Of a stretch of 64,000 nucleotides of DNA, positions 1 to 10,479 are shown in pieces (position 1 is the first letter of the stretch; every line of letters starts with the position of its first letter). This DNA is from Halobacillus hunanensis. GTDB lineage: Bacteria > Bacillota > Bacilli > Bacillales > Halobacillaceae. The position numbers and the translations under genes were made by a program. The notes beneath the pieces are model-generated. The model was not told where the DNA came from, searched no databases, and saw nothing but the letters and a program-made list of their open reading frames with translations. The stretch spans positions 1,178,001 through 1,242,000 of the forward strand of contig NZ_FVZB01000007.1 of NCBI RefSeq assembly GCF_900166655.1. The letters are read 5' to 3'.

Positions 1-978
1 GAGACCCATTTGCTCTGCATCCTGTGCTAAATGAAAGGAAAGATCCCCTGTAATATACACATCCGCACCTGCCTTCTTGGCGTCATCGATATACTTCTCT
101 CCACTTCCTCCTAGGATAGCGACTGTCTTAACTAATCGATCAGGATCACCTACATACCGTAAAGCCGGGATATCGTACTGTCGTTTTACCTGATTACATA
201 AGTCCTCCAGGGTAATCTCGTTTGAGAGATTTCCTACTCTCCCTACTCCCCTCTTCTCACCTTCATTAAGTACTGAATAAAGATCATATGCAGCTTCCTC
301 ATAAGGATGTGCATGGTTCATAGCGTCTAGCACAGAAGATAGTTTGGACTTTGGAATAATGGTCTCCATACGATATTCATCAACTTTTTCTAACTCTCCT
401 CGCTGTCCGATAAAAGGGTTAGTACCATCAAGCGGCATAAACGTTCCTTGACCTGCTGACTGGAAAGTACAATGACTATATGCACCTATATGACCTGCAC
501 CAGCTTCACTTATGGCATTTCGGAGTGTATCTGCATAGTCTTTAGGTACAAACACAGCAAGCTTCACTAACTCATCCTGTCCAGTTTCTATCATTGGCAC
601 TAGATTCTCAAGCCCTAAAAGATCTGCCATCACATCATTTACTCCTCCAGCTGCCACATCTAAATTCGTGTGAGCTGCATAAACAGCTATATCATGCTGG
701 ATCAGCTTGCTAATGACCCTGCCTTTCGGTGTGTCCGTATTGATTTGCTTTAAAGAAACAAACAATAACGGATGATGAGCAATAATTAAATCTACATTCT
801 TTTCAACGGCCTCATCTACCACACTTTCCAACACATCCAGCGTGATCATCACATTGCTTACGGGCTTATTTATCGACCCAACCTGAAGCCCTACATTGTC
901 CCAGTCAAACGCATAGTGTTTCGGTGAGACCTTTTCCAGCTGCTGAACAACATCCTTTGCCTGAATTGTGTATGTCAT
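1..978 (-). CDS. yqfO: Nif3-like dinuclear metal-centre protein YqfO, 3' end cut by window edge
   Basis: About 326 codons are visible; the C-terminus lies outside the window. The N-terminus MTYTIQAKDV is followed by a DWDNVGLQVG stretch and by IAHHPLLF, the metal-binding histidine motif of the Nif3/YbgI family. A central segment (VKLAVFVPKDY onward) fits the PII/CutA-like insert of the long Bacillus YqfO form, and HPYEEAAYD is also a family motif. The start ATG overlaps the trmK stop in an ATGA junction, so the two are probably translationally coupled. The family's biochemical role is not settled; cyclohydrolase-like activity has been proposed for homologues. Identity is secure, function is not. 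Confidence 0.9.
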   Translation of the reverse strand, partial: MTYTIQAKDVVQQLEKVSPKHYAFDWDNVGLQVGSINKPVSNVMITLDVLESVVDEAVEKNVDLIIAHHPLLFVSLKQINTDTPKGRVISKLIQHDIAVYAAHTNLDVAAGGVNDVMADLLGLENLVPMIETGQDELVKLAVFVPKDYADTLRNAISEAGAGHIGAYSHCTFQSAGQGTFMPLDGTNPFIGQRGELEKVDEYRMETIIPKSKLSSVLDAMNHAHPYEEAAYDLYSVLNEGEKRGVGRVGNLSNEITLEDLCNQVKRQYDIPALRYVGDPDRLVKTVAILGGSGEKYIDDAKKAGADVYITGDLSFHLAQDAEQMGL

Positions 979-1682
979 GGTTCAAGCGCCTCCTTTATCC
1001 ACTCCAATTCTTTTTGGAATTGTTTCATTTTCAATTGATCAGGTTGTTTAGAGCCGCTCATCTGCTGTAATATTTTTTCTTTCTTATTTTTTTCCTGCTG
1101 CCATTTCTTTTTAAACACTGAATTGTTTTCCTTTACTAGAAAAGGTCCAAGCCACATTTGTTTTTGCAGAATCTCATCGTCATAATTTTTTCCCGGCTCT
1201 CCTGTTTCAGCCACTAATACTTCGTAAATATGGCCATTCTCTTCAAGAATGGCTTCTTGAACTAAACAAAATTGATTATCGTAAAACCATTTACGGACCG
1301 TGCGTGCATCAATGTTTGGCTGGGCAATAATTCTGGATACTCGACCTAATTTATCTTTCCCTTGTTCTAAAATATCCCGGATAAGCGGCCCTCCCATACC
1401 TGCAATGACAATTTGCTGTACTTCATCTGCTTCTAAAACCTTTAAGCCATCTCCCAGCCTGACATCTATCCGATCAGTTAACTCATGTGAACAGACTTCT
1501 TGGACAGCGCTTTGATAAGGGCCTTTATTCACCTCTCCTGCTACAGCCCTGGCATTATCATCATGAAGACAAACAAAACAAGGAAGATAGGCGTGATCTG
1601 AGCCTATATCGGCGAACCACGCTCCTTCAGGCAAGTATTCTGCCACCTTTGCCAGACGGGCGGATAGTTGTGTTACCTTCAT
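975..1682 (-). CDS. trmK: tRNA (adenine(22)-N1)-methyltransferase TrmK
   Basis: 235 aa, the full length for the YqfN/TrmK family, which makes m1A at position 22 of some tRNAs using S-adenosylmethionine. The Rossmann SAM-binding motif is seen near residues 20-30 (WFADIGSDHAYLP), an acidic NKGPYQSA segment follows, and IAGMGGPLI near residue 95 is the catalytic-loop region. The lysine-rich C-terminal helices fit the family's coiled-coil tail. The start is supported by an AAAGGA sequence 9 bases upstream. It sits between cccA and yqfO as in B. subtilis and overlaps yqfO by four bases. Confidence 0.93.
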   Translation of the reverse strand: MKVTQLSARLAKVAEYLPEGAWFADIGSDHAYLPCFVCLHDDNARAVAGEVNKGPYQSAVQEVCSHELTDRIDVRLGDGLKVLEADEVQQIVIAGMGGPLIRDILEQGKDKLGRVSRIIAQPNIDARTVRKWFYDNQFCLVQEAILEENGHIYEVLVAETGEPGKNYDDEILQKQMWLGPFLVKENNSVFKKKWQQEKNKKEKILQQMSGSKQPDQLKMKQFQKELEWIKEALEP

Positions 1683-1698
1683 AAATCACTTTCCTTTC

Positions 1699-1738
1699 AA
1701 AAAAGAAAAGCTTTCTGGAAGGAACAGAAAGCTTTTCT
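1699..1738 (-). terminator. Rho-independent terminator after cccA
   Basis: A perfect 13-bp stem (1704-1716 with 1726-1738) with a 9-base loop. On the minus strand it is followed by six T. It ends the cccA transcript and overlaps the leader of trmK, which therefore needs read-through or its own promoter. Confidence 0.85.
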
Positions 1739-1745
1739 CATCGGT

Positions 1746-2108
1746 TTATTTTTTTTCGGCCAACCATTGGGCTAGCTTCGCTGCTTGCTCTCCCGTATAA
1801 AGACCGGCAGGCATTTGGGAGCCCTTACCATTTATAATGATGTCCTGAATTTCTTCTGCAGAGTAACGGCTTCCAACTTGTTGCAGATTTGGTCCGATTC
1901 CTCCACTTAAGTCACCACCATGGCAGCTGGCACATTTAGCCTGAAACATTTCTTCCGGACTAGCATCCGCCGTCTGCTCTTGTCCCCCGCCTTCTTCTTC
2001 ATTCTGAATTGCTTCTTTTTGGTTTACACCTATCCCTGAAATAACAATCATAGCCAAAATTCCTAAAACAGCAATAATTGCAAAAGGAATCACAGGGTTT
2101 CTTTTCAT
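1746..2108 (-). CDS. cccA: membrane-anchored cytochrome c-550
   Basis: 120 aa from the second of two nearby ATGs; AAGGAGG lies 9 bases before it and touches the first ATG, which is therefore unlikely to be used. Residues about 6-27 form one transmembrane anchor, followed by an acidic Gln/Glu-rich linker and a single-haem domain with CASCH as the covalent haem site. The methionine in the QMPAG segment is the probable axial ligand. Small c-type cytochromes of this kind carry electrons on the outer face of the membrane. Its place just downstream of sigA matches B. subtilis cccA. Confidence 0.92.
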   Translation of the reverse strand: MKRNPVIPFAIIAVLGILAMIVISGIGVNQKEAIQNEEEGGGQEQTADASPEEMFQAKCASCHGGDLSGGIGPNLQQVGSRYSAEEIQDIIINGKGSQMPAGLYTGEQAAKLAQWLAEKK

Positions 2109-2286
2109 AACTTGCATCCTCCTTATGTATTCCTCTTTTAGTGTAACAACTATCTTACAGACTATACTTATTTTACTTGAAAACCTCCATTTAGAAAAGG
2201 GAAAACGTATGAAAACTTATAAAACAATGATAAAACTTTGAAAGAAATACTAATGACCTGCAGCTTTTATCTAATAGAGCAAAATA

Positions 2287-2314
2287 ATTATATATAGGAA
2301 TGAGCATCAAACAA
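2287..2314 (-). promoter_or_regulatory. candidate SigA promoter for cccA
   Basis: On the minus strand, TTGTTT, 16 bases, then TATAAT, about 180 bases before the cccA start. The rest of the 2109-2448 gap shows no gene; a stem with GGAGT/ACTCC arms lies near 2379-2409. Confidence 0.4.
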
Positions 2315-2448
2315 ATGTCGACAAAAGCCCTGTTTGCAATATGAAGCTCAATTCAGTAAAATAAATGACAAGATATGATTGGAGTTACAACCACTTTAGT
2401 GATGGACTCCATAGGATGATCTACTGTGTGCTCACCCTGTATGAAGTG

Positions 2449-2497
2449 TAAAAAAAGAGGGACCCACCTACTAAATGGTTTTTAGCAAGGGACCCTC
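2449..2497 (-). terminator. terminator after sigA
   Basis: Arms 2457-2465 and 2489-2497 pair (GAGGG with CCCTC, an A-A mismatch, then three G-C pairs). Seven T follow on the minus strand. It closes the dnaG-sigA operon. Confidence 0.7.
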
Positions 2498-2514
2498 GTG
2501 ATATGGATCTCATT

Positions 2515-3642
2515 CTATTCCATAAAATCTTTCAAACGTTTGCTTCTGCTAGGATGTCTGAGCTTACGAAGAGCTTTCGCTTCAATTTGACGAATTCGCT
2601 CTCTTGTTACGCCAAATACTTTCCCAACTTCCTCAAGAGTACGAGTGCGTCCATCATCTAGGCCGAAACGAAGGCGAAGTACATTCTCTTCACGATCAGT
2701 CAGGGTATCCAATACATCTTCTAGCTGTTCTTTCAACAATTCATAAGCAGCATGGTCAGATGGGGAAGTAGCTTCCTGATCTTCAATGAAATCACCAAGA
2801 TGTGAATCGTCCTCTTCTCCAATAGGAGTTTCAAGAGAGACTGGTTCTTGAGCAATTTTTAAGATTTCACGGACCTTATCAGGAGTAAGTTCCATGTCCT
2901 GAGCAATTTCTTCTGGAGTGGGTTCACGTCCTAGGTCCTGCAGTAATTGCCGCTGAACACGAATTAACTTATTAATCGTTTCAACCATGTGAACGGGAAT
3001 TCGAATTGTACGCGCCTGATCTGCTATAGCACGGGTGATAGCTTGTCTTATCCACCATGTAGCATACGTACTAAATTTGTATCCCTTACGGTAATCAAAC
3101 TTCTCTACCGCTTTAATTAGACCCATATTTCCTTCCTGGATCAAATCTAAAAAGAGCATTCCTCGACCAACATACCTTTTTGCGATGCTGACAACTAAAC
3201 GTAAGTTCGCTTCTGCAAGATCGCGCTTCGCTTCTTCGTCATCGTTTTCGATGCGTTGAGCCAAACTTATTTCGTCCTTGGCCGATAAAAGGTTAACTCT
3301 TCCTATTTCTTTCAGGTACATCCGAACAGGATCGTTTATTTTAACACCTGGAGGCACGCTTAAATCGTTTAAATTAAATTCTTCTTCTTTATTCAGCTGC
3401 TGCATGCTAGGATCTTGTTCCGAATCACCGATTACCTCTACACCCTGCTCATTCAAGTGCTCGTAATACTCATCCATTTGATCTGAGTCTAATTCAAAGC
3501 TCGAAAGTTTCTCTGCCACTTCCTCATAGGCTAGAACCCCTCGTTTTTTACCCATTTCAAGCAATTGCTCCTTTGCTTGCTCCAGGGTCAATTCAGTTTC
3601 ATTTTCTTTAGAACGTGATGGCTGTTGTTGCTTATCCGCCAT
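2515..3642 (-). CDS. sigA: primary RNA polymerase sigma factor SigA (RpoD)
   Basis: 375 aa beginning MADKQQQ, the conserved N-terminus; a strong GGAGGGGG lies just upstream of this ATG, whereas an upstream in-frame codon would sit inside the ribosome-binding site. Region 1.1 is acidic; region 1.2 begins at [16 protein letters not shown]; region 2 holds the [17 protein letters not shown] and [13 protein letters not shown] segments that bind and melt the -10 element; region 4.2 holds [21 protein letters not shown], which contacts the -35 element. This is the housekeeping sigma factor. It follows dnaG by about 30 bases and is presumably cotranscribed with it. Confidence 0.98.
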   Translation of the reverse strand: MADKQQQPSRSKENETELTLEQAKEQLLEMGKKRGVLAYEEVAEKLSSFELDSDQMDEYYEHLNEQGVEVIGDSEQDPSMQQLNKEEEFNLNDLSVPPGVKINDPVRMYLKEIGRVNLLSAKDEISLAQRIENDDEEAKRDLAEANLRLVVSIAKRYVGRGMLFLDLIQEGNMGLIKAVEKFDYRKGYKFSTYATWWIRQAITRAIADQARTIRIPVHMVETINKLIRVQRQLLQDLGREPTPEEIAQDMELTPDKVREILKIAQEPVSLETPIGEEDDSHLGDFIEDQEATSPSDHAAYELLKEQLEDVLDTLTDREENVLRLRFGLDDGRTRTLEEVGKVFGVTRERIRQIEAKALRKLRHPSRSKRLKDFME

Positions 3643-3675
3643 AAGTCCCCCTCCTTCCAACTATCCAAAACCAGT

Positions 3676-5493
3676 TTAGTGAGTGTTTTTCAACTCTTGT
3701 TTTCGTCTCAAGATTTTCATGGCAATTTCTGCTGCTTTTATCGGCTCATTGTGCTGTTCAGCCCGTTTAAGCTCAGCCTCTAAGCTCTTAATATCGACCC
3801 GATCACTGTTTTCTAATCGAATCCGATGAATATAGTCATCAATTTCCTTATCCGACACTTCCTCCTCAGCCAATGGTGACATAGCTAAGTGTATAACAAG
3901 GTTCCTCAAAGATGGATCTTCAATCCGTTCAACAAAATGACTAATATCTGATTCATGACCGTCTTCATAATATGCGTAAAGATGCGTAACAATGACCTGA
4001 TGCTCGGTAATATTAAACGAACCACCTAATTCTTCTTGAACTTTATCAGCAATAAAAGGGTTTTTCAACATATATGCTATCAGCTTTCTTTCAGCATTAT
4101 GAAAGGCAGGAAGCAGTTTATGGTGCACGCTTTTTGAGCTTGTAGAATTAGTATGTCGCCTCTTATCCATGCTATCCAGTTTAGGATGCTGCAGTCTTAG
4201 CTGCTCCACTTCTTCCTTTAAGGTACTCATGGACATTTGAAATTCTTCAGCTATTTCGTTCAGATAATGTTCCCTTTCGATGGCCCGGTCCAGCTGTGCG
4301 ACCTCTTGTAATACCCTTTCGATAAAAGTGATCCGATCTCCTTCTAATTGCAGATTAAAGCCCCGTCTTAAATAGTGGATCATAAAAGATGTATATGGAT
4401 CACTAGCATCTAATATTTCACGCCTGAAACGCTCGCCGCCAAATTTTTTAATAAATTCATCCGGATCCATTCCATTCGGAACTCGCGCTACATTCGTTTC
4501 ACAACCAGCTTTTTTAAGCAACTTTGCCGCTTTAACAGCGGCCTCTATTCCTGCATCATCACCGTCATAGCAAATAATAACCTTGTCGGCGTAACGCTTT
4601 ATTAGCTGGGCTTGAGTATCTGAGACTGATGTTCCCATGGTGGCAATCCCATTTTGAATGCCTGCTTGATCGGCGGATATAACATCAGCATACCCCTCAA
4701 ATAAAATGATTTGGTTTTGTTTTCTGATGGATCCCCGCGCCAAATCAAAATTATATAGAAGGCGGCCCTTTCTAAACAAGTCTGTTTCTGGACTATTTAA
4801 ATACTTAGGCTCCTGAGATCCAGTCGCCCTTCCTGCGAAAGCTACGGTTTTCCCGAGATGATTGCGGAGAGGAAACATAATTCTACCTCTGAAGCGATCA
4901 AAATATCCGCCTTGTTCATTAGTATTCAATAAACCAGCCTTTACCATTTGCTGCGGATGAAAACCTTTCTTCTCTAAAAAGGTTACAACAAAATCATTCG
5001 AACTTGGAGAGTACCCTAGCTGATGTCGATTTATTGTGTCTTCCGTAAAGCCGCGCTGCAGTAAATACTCGTATGCTTCTTGTCCTTCTTTCGAATTTCG
5101 TAATAGATGATGATAGAGCTTAGTCAACCAGGCATGTGCATCTAAGCTGCTTTGAGATTCCGGGTCATGATCTGGCTGTTGAGTTTCAATGAATTGCTCT
5201 GGCAAGGGGTGGCCAGTCTGATCAGCTACCTTTTTTACTGCCTGAAGGAAAGTATATCCTTCCATTTCCATTAGAAAAGAATAGACGTTCCCACCCTTTC
5301 CACATCCAAAACAATGAAAGATTTGTTTATCAGCGGATACGGAAAAGGAAGGAGTATTCTCACCGTGAAAAGGGCATAATCCGAAGTAGTTTCTACCCTG
5401 CTTCTTTAATTGAACATGTTCGCCCACAACGTCCACAATATCTACAGCTTTCCGAATTTCATCTACTTTTTCCTCTGGAATGTGTCCGGCCAT
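3676..5493 (-). CDS. dnaG: DNA primase DnaG
   Basis: 605 aa from MAGHIPEEK; GGTGAT four bases before this ATG supports the start over an upstream TTG. It makes RNA primers for lagging-strand replication. The N-terminal CHC2 zinc finger is seen (CPFHGENTPSF with CFGCG about 20 residues later), then the primase core with the TOPRIM motifs LFEGYADV and YDGDDAG, and a helical C-terminal region that in the family binds the DnaB-type helicase. Length is normal. It forms the macromolecular-synthesis operon with sigA. The yqxD gene often found immediately upstream is absent here. Confidence 0.97.
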   Translation of the reverse strand: MAGHIPEEKVDEIRKAVDIVDVVGEHVQLKKQGRNYFGLCPFHGENTPSFSVSADKQIFHCFGCGKGGNVYSFLMEMEGYTFLQAVKKVADQTGHPLPEQFIETQQPDHDPESQSSLDAHAWLTKLYHHLLRNSKEGQEAYEYLLQRGFTEDTINRHQLGYSPSSNDFVVTFLEKKGFHPQQMVKAGLLNTNEQGGYFDRFRGRIMFPLRNHLGKTVAFAGRATGSQEPKYLNSPETDLFRKGRLLYNFDLARGSIRKQNQIILFEGYADVISADQAGIQNGIATMGTSVSDTQAQLIKRYADKVIICYDGDDAGIEAAVKAAKLLKKAGCETNVARVPNGMDPDEFIKKFGGERFRREILDASDPYTSFMIHYLRRGFNLQLEGDRITFIERVLQEVAQLDRAIEREHYLNEIAEEFQMSMSTLKEEVEQLRLQHPKLDSMDKRRHTNSTSSKSVHHKLLPAFHNAERKLIAYMLKNPFIADKVQEELGGSFNITEHQVIVTHLYAYYEDGHESDISHFVERIEDPSLRNLVIHLAMSPLAEEEVSDKEIDDYIHRIRLENSDRVDIKSLEAELKRAEQHNEPIKAAEIAMKILRRKQELKNTH

Positions 5494-5556
5494 TTTTATC
5501 ACCAAATTACAAAGATTATTACTACGTACCCCAATGCTTCATCGTTGCTGCCTGAA

Positions 5557-5664
5557 TTATTGAGCCATGATCTCGTCTGCATTGCCCTCTCCTATTAGTG
5601 TACCTCTAGGAGTAATGACATAAACCTGAGCATCTACCCAAGCTTGTTGTCTTTGTTTTAGCAT
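5557..5664 (-). CDS. possible 35-residue peptide upstream of dnaG
   Basis: ATG to TAA encodes MLKQRQQAWVDAQVYVITPR and a tail ending in DEIMAQ. The frame opens only three bases after an upstream stop and has no recognisable ribosome-binding site. It lies between the candidate dnaG promoter and dnaG. Composition is protein-like, but I recognise no family and it does not resemble YqxD, the usual occupant of this position. Treat as a candidate only. Confidence 0.25.
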   Translation of the reverse strand: MLKQRQQAWVDAQVYVITPRGTLIGEGNADEIMAQ

Positions 5665-5765
5665 AATTCAATAATTCTACAATAAACCAAAGAATCCTTC
5701 CCATTTCTTAATGTTTTATTTTTCTGAAAGTAATTAAGACTTCTATCATTTTTTCACAAAAATCC

Positions 5766-5794
5766 ATTATAATACATTGGAGCATAAAAATCTA
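5766..5794 (-). promoter_or_regulatory. candidate SigA promoter for dnaG-sigA
   Basis: Minus strand TAGATT, 17 bases, TATAAT. The -10 is perfect and the -35 is weak. It would give a leader of about 265 bases before dnaG. The surrounding 5665-5856 stretch is very AT-rich and shows no gene. Confidence 0.5.
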
Positions 5795-5856
5795 TAATTT
5801 TATTACTAATTTTTTCACAAAAATGAGCCTAGCTCTAGTTTTTTATGTTTTGTTCC

Positions 5857-5886
5857 CAACAAAAGCCGCGCTGCTAAAAGCGCGAC
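5857..5886 (-). terminator. terminator after the PPDK regulator gene
   Basis: An 8-bp GC-rich stem (5865-5872 with 5879-5886) followed by TTTT on the minus strand, just past the stop of the gene at 5905. Confidence 0.7.
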
Positions 5887-5904
5887 CTCTTAATTCTGTT
5901 GCAA

Positions 5905-6717
5905 TTATTTTAAATAATCTTCTCTTAGTTTATTGACAATAACATTAGCTGTTTCTTCAACCGCCTTGTGTGAAACATCAATTACATGACAGCCGATCTT
6001 TTCCACCACAGTATTAAAGTGCTCTATTTCCTGATGGATACGGTTCATATTCGCATAACTTGCCTGCTCACCTAATCCGAGTGATTTCAGTCGTTCTTTA
6101 CGAATATCATTTAATTTCTCAGGGCTAATCTTAAGTCCAATACATTTATTTGGGTTCACTCTAAATAATTCATCTGGCGGATCTACCTCTGGGACAATTG
6201 GAACGTTCGCTACCTTCAGCCGTTTATGAGCTAGATACTGAGATAGGGGAGTCTTCGATGTCCTCGAGACTCCGATCAGAATTATATCCGCTTTTGAGAT
6301 CCCTCTAGCATCCCTGCCGTCATCGTACTTAACAGCGAATTCAATCGCTTCCACACGCTTAAAGTAATCTTCATCCAATTTATGAACGAGTCCTGGTTCG
6401 AGTCTTGGTTCGGTATTAAGGAAACGCTGCATAGCATCCATCATGGGTCCCATTATGTCAATGCATTCAATATTCTCCTGTCTGGCTTTCGCTAAAAGAT
6501 GCTGTCTGAATTCTGGTGCTACCAAAGTAAAGCCTATCAATGCCTCATGCTCTTTTGCCTGGGCTATTGTTTCATTGATGGTTCCTTTATCCTCTACGTA
6601 AGGTATTCTCTGGACATCAAAAGGACCATCATCAAATTGGCTGAGTGCGGCCTTTACAACTAACTCAGCCGTTTCTCCTACAGAATCAGATAGGATATAA
6701 ATACATGGTTTCTTCAT
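5905..6717 (-). CDS. yqfL: pyruvate, phosphate dikinase regulatory protein (DUF299; YqfL)
   Basis: 270 aa, the normal length of the bifunctional ADP-dependent kinase/Pi-dependent pyrophosphorylase family that switches pyruvate phosphate dikinase (or PEP synthase) by threonine phosphorylation. The N-terminus has [11 protein letters not shown] and the P-loop GVSRTSKT spans residues 149-156, both family signatures. It sits directly downstream of ccpN, a regulator of gluconeogenic genes, which fits a role in the pyruvate/PEP node. No dikinase gene is in the window, so its target here is not shown. Confidence 0.92.
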   Translation of the reverse strand: MKKPCIYILSDSVGETAELVVKAALSQFDDGPFDVQRIPYVEDKGTINETIAQAKEHEALIGFTLVAPEFRQHLLAKARQENIECIDIMGPMMDAMQRFLNTEPRLEPGLVHKLDEDYFKRVEAIEFAVKYDDGRDARGISKADIILIGVSRTSKTPLSQYLAHKRLKVANVPIVPEVDPPDELFRVNPNKCIGLKISPEKLNDIRKERLKSLGLGEQASYANMNRIHQEIEHFNTVVEKIGCHVIDVSHKAVEETANVIVNKLREDYLK

Positions 6718-6745
6718 CAGTCATCCCTCATTTCATAGGAGTTGC

Positions 6746-7375
6746 TCATAGGTGTTGATCTCTTGCAAGCTCCACTAAAGCTTTAGTAATACTGGTTTTC
6801 GTTAAACGTCCTACTACCTCTAATCCCTGACCATTAGGTTTTACAACAGGTAATCCATCGATCTGCTTTTCAATTAGCTTTTGAGCGGCATCTAATAGCA
6901 AGTCGTCCTTTTCACAAATAGATATGTTAGGCATTCTCGTCATAATAATATGAACGGGAATAGATGTTAAATCCTGGTTTCCAATACTGGCCCGTAATAA
7001 GTCTTTCCTCGAAAGCACTCCTACGAGCAAGGATTGTTCCTTAGTAACGAATAATGTCCCTACGTCCTCCAGAAACATAGTGCAAATCGCATCGTAAACG
7101 GAAACATCCTCTTCCACCACGATGGGAAGCCCTTGATATTCATGTACTTTAAACTTTTTCAGCTTTTCAGTTAAAAGCTCTGAGCCGGTTTTCCCCGTAA
7201 AAAAGTAGCCTACCCGAGGACGAGCATCCAAAAACCCTGCCATTGTTAAAATGGCTAAGTCTGGCCGTAATGTGGCTCTAGTCAAGCTTAATTGATCCGC
7301 TATATTCTCACCTGTAATCGGTCCGTTTTCTTTTACAATTTGGATAATTTGTTCTTGTCGGTTGGATAGATCCAT
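6746..7375 (-). CDS. ccpN: CcpN-type transcriptional repressor with HTH and two CBS domains
   Basis: 209 aa. Residues about 4-60 form a winged helix-turn-helix (ITGENIADQLSLTRATLRPDL), followed by paired CBS domains at about 80-135 and 145-200, which bind adenine nucleotides in this family. In B. subtilis CcpN represses gapB, pckA and the small RNA gene sr1 during growth on glycolytic carbon. It lies between glyS and the PPDK regulator, the conserved order, and probably shares a transcript with the latter (28-base gap). Confidence 0.92.
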   Translation of the reverse strand: MDLSNRQEQIIQIVKENGPITGENIADQLSLTRATLRPDLAILTMAGFLDARPRVGYFFTGKTGSELLTEKLKKFKVHEYQGLPIVVEEDVSVYDAICTMFLEDVGTLFVTKEQSLLVGVLSRKDLLRASIGNQDLTSIPVHIIMTRMPNISICEKDDLLLDAAQKLIEKQIDGLPVVKPNGQGLEVVGRLTKTSITKALVELARDQHL

Positions 7376-7449
7376 TCCTTCACCACCCTAATCACTAACT
7401 GTGACATACTAATTACCATTATAGCACATTATTAGCAACTTGAAGGCTG

Positions 7450-9537
7450 TTAAAACTGCTGTTTCCATTGGATCGCATTAAAATCTGCAAAGGACATAAT
7501 GTCATTAGAAATTAAACTTAACAATCCCAATCGGTTTTGTTTCACCTTTTCATCCTCTGCCATTACCATCGTATTGTCGAAAAATGAGTGGATCGGTTCA
7601 GTAAGCTCAGTTAACTTATGCAACGCCTTGTCTGGTTTTTCGTCTGCAAGCAATTGCTGATAATCATCATGCACTTGCTGATAAGTCGCATAAAGATCGG
7701 TTTCTGATTTATTTTCAAATAAATTTGGATTTACTTCCATAGATACAGCTTTCTCCGCAAGGTTTAATACTCGGCCCAAGGCTTCCTGAGTGGGCTTAAA
7801 CCCTGAGTCCTGTCGCTTTTCAGCAAGTATCTTAGCCTTTTCCACCATTACAGGATAAATGTGTATCCCGTGAGCTAGTACAGCTTCAACGACATCTGGT
7901 TCAATTCCTTCATCTTTCAACAAGTATGAGGCACGAACAGTAAAGAACTCCTGAACATCTTGCTTGACTTCTACTCTGTTTCGTTCAGAAAGTTGTTTTC
8001 TATCATAAAGTTCATAAACGATATCAAGCAATTGCTCTAAAGAGATCGACCAATTGTTTTGATTTAGAATCTGTAATATGCCAAGTGCCTGTCTTCTTAA
8101 CCCATATGGATCTTGGGAACCAGTTGGAATATTCCCGATTGAAATAGAACCGATAATGGTATCCAGCTTATCAGCTACGCTGACTACTGAACCAATCATG
8201 GTTTCAGGAAGTTCTCCCCCTGCATGTATTGGCATGTAATGTTCTCTAATGGCTGCTGCAACGTCTTCATCCTCGCCAAACAGACGCGCATACTTCTCGC
8301 CCATAATACCTTGAAGTTCAGAAAATTCATCAACCATATGTGTAACCAAGTCAAACTTGCAAAGTTCCGCTGCTCGCATGGCTTTTGCCGTTTCTGATTC
8401 AGAGAATTCAAGCATAGCACTTATTTCAGCAGTTATTGCTTTGACGCGGTCCACTTTATCAGCAAGTGTTCCCAACTCCTCCTGATACACCATCTTTTGT
8501 AACTTTGCTGCTTTCTGTTCAAGCGACCCTTTTTGATCCTCTCTATAGAAAAACTGAGCATCAGCAAGTCTTGCTTTTAATACTTTTTCATTTCCACGTG
8601 ACACTGTATCTAAATGTTCACCATTTCCATTTCGAACCGCTACAAAATATGGCTGAAGGCTACCATTATCAGCTCTGACAGGAAAGTAGCGCTGATGTTC
8701 CTTCATTGATGTGATGAGGACTTCCTCGGGTACTTCTAAAAATTCTTCACTAAACGCTCCACTGAATACGGTAGGGTATTCAACAAGGTGAGTTACTTCA
8801 TTCAGCAGCTCCTCGTCCTTCATAATCAGCCAGTTTTCTGTTTCTTCCAGCTTAGATAACTGTTCCACAATAAGCTGCTTACGCTTATTTTGATCAGCAA
8901 TTACGTACTCTCGTTCCATGACAGATTCATAGTCATCAGCTTTCGAAACGACTGCACTTTCGCTTCCTAAAAATCGATGACCATACGTATGTTTAGCAGT
9001 TGACACTTTACCAATTTGAAAAGGAATGACGGCATCCCCATATAAAGCAACGATCCAGCGAATAGGCCGGATGAAACGAAGGTCAGAGTTTCCCCATCTC
9101 ATGTTTTTGGGAAAATTTAATCCTAACAGCACTTCTCTAAATTCTGCTAATAACTTGAAGGAAGACTCACCTTGAGTAAACTTATTAATATGAACATATT
9201 CCGTCCCATTAATTTCCTTGAAATAAATGTCATCAACTGTCTTTCCCTGACCTTTTGAAAACCCAATAGCAGCTTTTGACCAGTTGCCCTCCTCATCTTG
9301 AGCAATCTTTTTTGCAGGACCTTTCACTTCTTCATCCATATCAGTCTGCTGCTCAGCCACATCGGAAATTTTAACAGCAAGACGTCTTGGCGTCGCAAAA
9401 CTTTGAATTGATCCGTAGGGTATGCGATTTTCGTTAAACCAGTCTTCTGTACGAGCAGTAAGCTGTTTTAGAGCGTCATCAATAAACCTGGCTGGCATTT
9501 CTTCGAGTCCGAGCTCAAATAACACTGTCTTATTCAT
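7450..9537 (-). CDS. glyS: glycyl-tRNA synthetase beta subunit
   Basis: 695 aa, full length for the beta chain of the bacterial alpha2beta2 glycyl-tRNA synthetase. The N-terminus [14 protein letters not shown] is the family hallmark; [11 protein letters not shown] and the HD-like segment ending [13 protein letters not shown] are conserved core elements, and the C-terminal anticodon-binding-like domain follows. It attaches glycine to tRNA-Gly together with GlyQ. The start overlaps the end of glyQ by eight bases, so the subunits are likely made by coupled translation. Confidence 0.97.
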   Translation of the reverse strand: MNKTVLFELGLEEMPARFIDDALKQLTARTEDWFNENRIPYGSIQSFATPRRLAVKISDVAEQQTDMDEEVKGPAKKIAQDEEGNWSKAAIGFSKGQGKTVDDIYFKEINGTEYVHINKFTQGESSFKLLAEFREVLLGLNFPKNMRWGNSDLRFIRPIRWIVALYGDAVIPFQIGKVSTAKHTYGHRFLGSESAVVSKADDYESVMEREYVIADQNKRKQLIVEQLSKLEETENWLIMKDEELLNEVTHLVEYPTVFSGAFSEEFLEVPEEVLITSMKEHQRYFPVRADNGSLQPYFVAVRNGNGEHLDTVSRGNEKVLKARLADAQFFYREDQKGSLEQKAAKLQKMVYQEELGTLADKVDRVKAITAEISAMLEFSESETAKAMRAAELCKFDLVTHMVDEFSELQGIMGEKYARLFGEDEDVAAAIREHYMPIHAGGELPETMIGSVVSVADKLDTIIGSISIGNIPTGSQDPYGLRRQALGILQILNQNNWSISLEQLLDIVYELYDRKQLSERNRVEVKQDVQEFFTVRASYLLKDEGIEPDVVEAVLAHGIHIYPVMVEKAKILAEKRQDSGFKPTQEALGRVLNLAEKAVSMEVNPNLFENKSETDLYATYQQVHDDYQQLLADEKPDKALHKLTELTEPIHSFFDNTMVMAEDEKVKQNRLGLLSLISNDIMSFADFNAIQWKQQF

Positions 9538-10420
9538 GACTTTCCCCCTCCTTTAACATTGGAAATCCAAGCCTTTCTCTTTCTTCGACATAGGTTTTAG
9601 CAATTTTCCGAGCCAAGTTCCTTACCCGTGAAATATATCCTGTTCGCTCAGTAACTGATATAACACCCTTCGCATCTAACAAGTTAAAGGTGTGAGAGCA
9701 TTTTAAAACATAGTCGTACGCTGGAAACACGAGACCTGCTTCCATAATACGTTTAGCCTCTTTCTCATAAATAGAAAAGAGTTCAAACAACATTTCATCA
9801 TTAGATTGCTCAAATGTATAAACTGAATGTTCATATTCAGGCTGAGTGTAGATGTCCCCCACAGTCACGCCATCTGTCCATTCTAATTCAAATACATTCT
9901 CTTTATCCTGAATATAGGAAGCTAAACGCTCAATTCCATATGTGATTTCAGCAGAGACGGGCCGTGCTTCTAAACCGCCAATTTGCTGGAAATATGTAAA
10001 TTGAGTAATTTCCATTCCGTCTAACCATACCTCCCATCCAAGTCCTGCAGCCCCTAAAGTCGGGTTCTCCCAGTTATCCTCCACAAAACGTATATCATGT
10101 TTTGCTGGATCTATCCCCAATGCAATCAACGAATCTAAGTATAGCTCCTGAATGTGATCAGGTGAGGGCTTCATAATGACTTGAAATTGGTGATGCTGAT
10201 AGAGACGATTAGGATTTTGGCCATATCTGCCATCCGCTGGTCTTCTAGACGGTTCAACATAGGCTACATTCCAAGGTTCCGGGCCCAGGCTTCTAAGTAA
10301 TGTCATAGGCGACATTGTTCCAGCTCCTTTTTCAGTATCATATGCTTGCATTAGCAAACAACCCTGGCTGGACCAATGATTTTGCAAAGTTTGGATCATC
10401 GTTTGAATATTCAAATTCAT
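9530..10420 (-). CDS. glyQ: glycyl-tRNA synthetase alpha subunit
   Basis: 296 aa, the full catalytic alpha chain of the class II enzyme. Seen motifs include [16 protein letters not shown] near the start, [17 protein letters not shown] (motif 2 region) and FTYFQQIGG. It forms glycyl-adenylate and charges tRNA-Gly with GlyS. The gene is the first of the glyQS operon and is preceded by a T-box leader and a consensus promoter, so expression should respond to uncharged tRNA-Gly. Confidence 0.97.
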   Translation of the reverse strand: MNLNIQTMIQTLQNHWSSQGCLLMQAYDTEKGAGTMSPMTLLRSLGPEPWNVAYVEPSRRPADGRYGQNPNRLYQHHQFQVIMKPSPDHIQELYLDSLIALGIDPAKHDIRFVEDNWENPTLGAAGLGWEVWLDGMEITQFTYFQQIGGLEARPVSAEITYGIERLASYIQDKENVFELEWTDGVTVGDIYTQPEYEHSVYTFEQSNDEMLFELFSIYEKEAKRIMEAGLVFPAYDYVLKCSHTFNLLDAKGVISVTERTGYISRVRNLARKIAKTYVEERERLGFPMLKEGESHE

Positions 10421-10479
10421 TAACCTCCTCTTTCATAGTTCATAACTTTAGAAAACTTCTCGTTACCTAAAACTGAACA

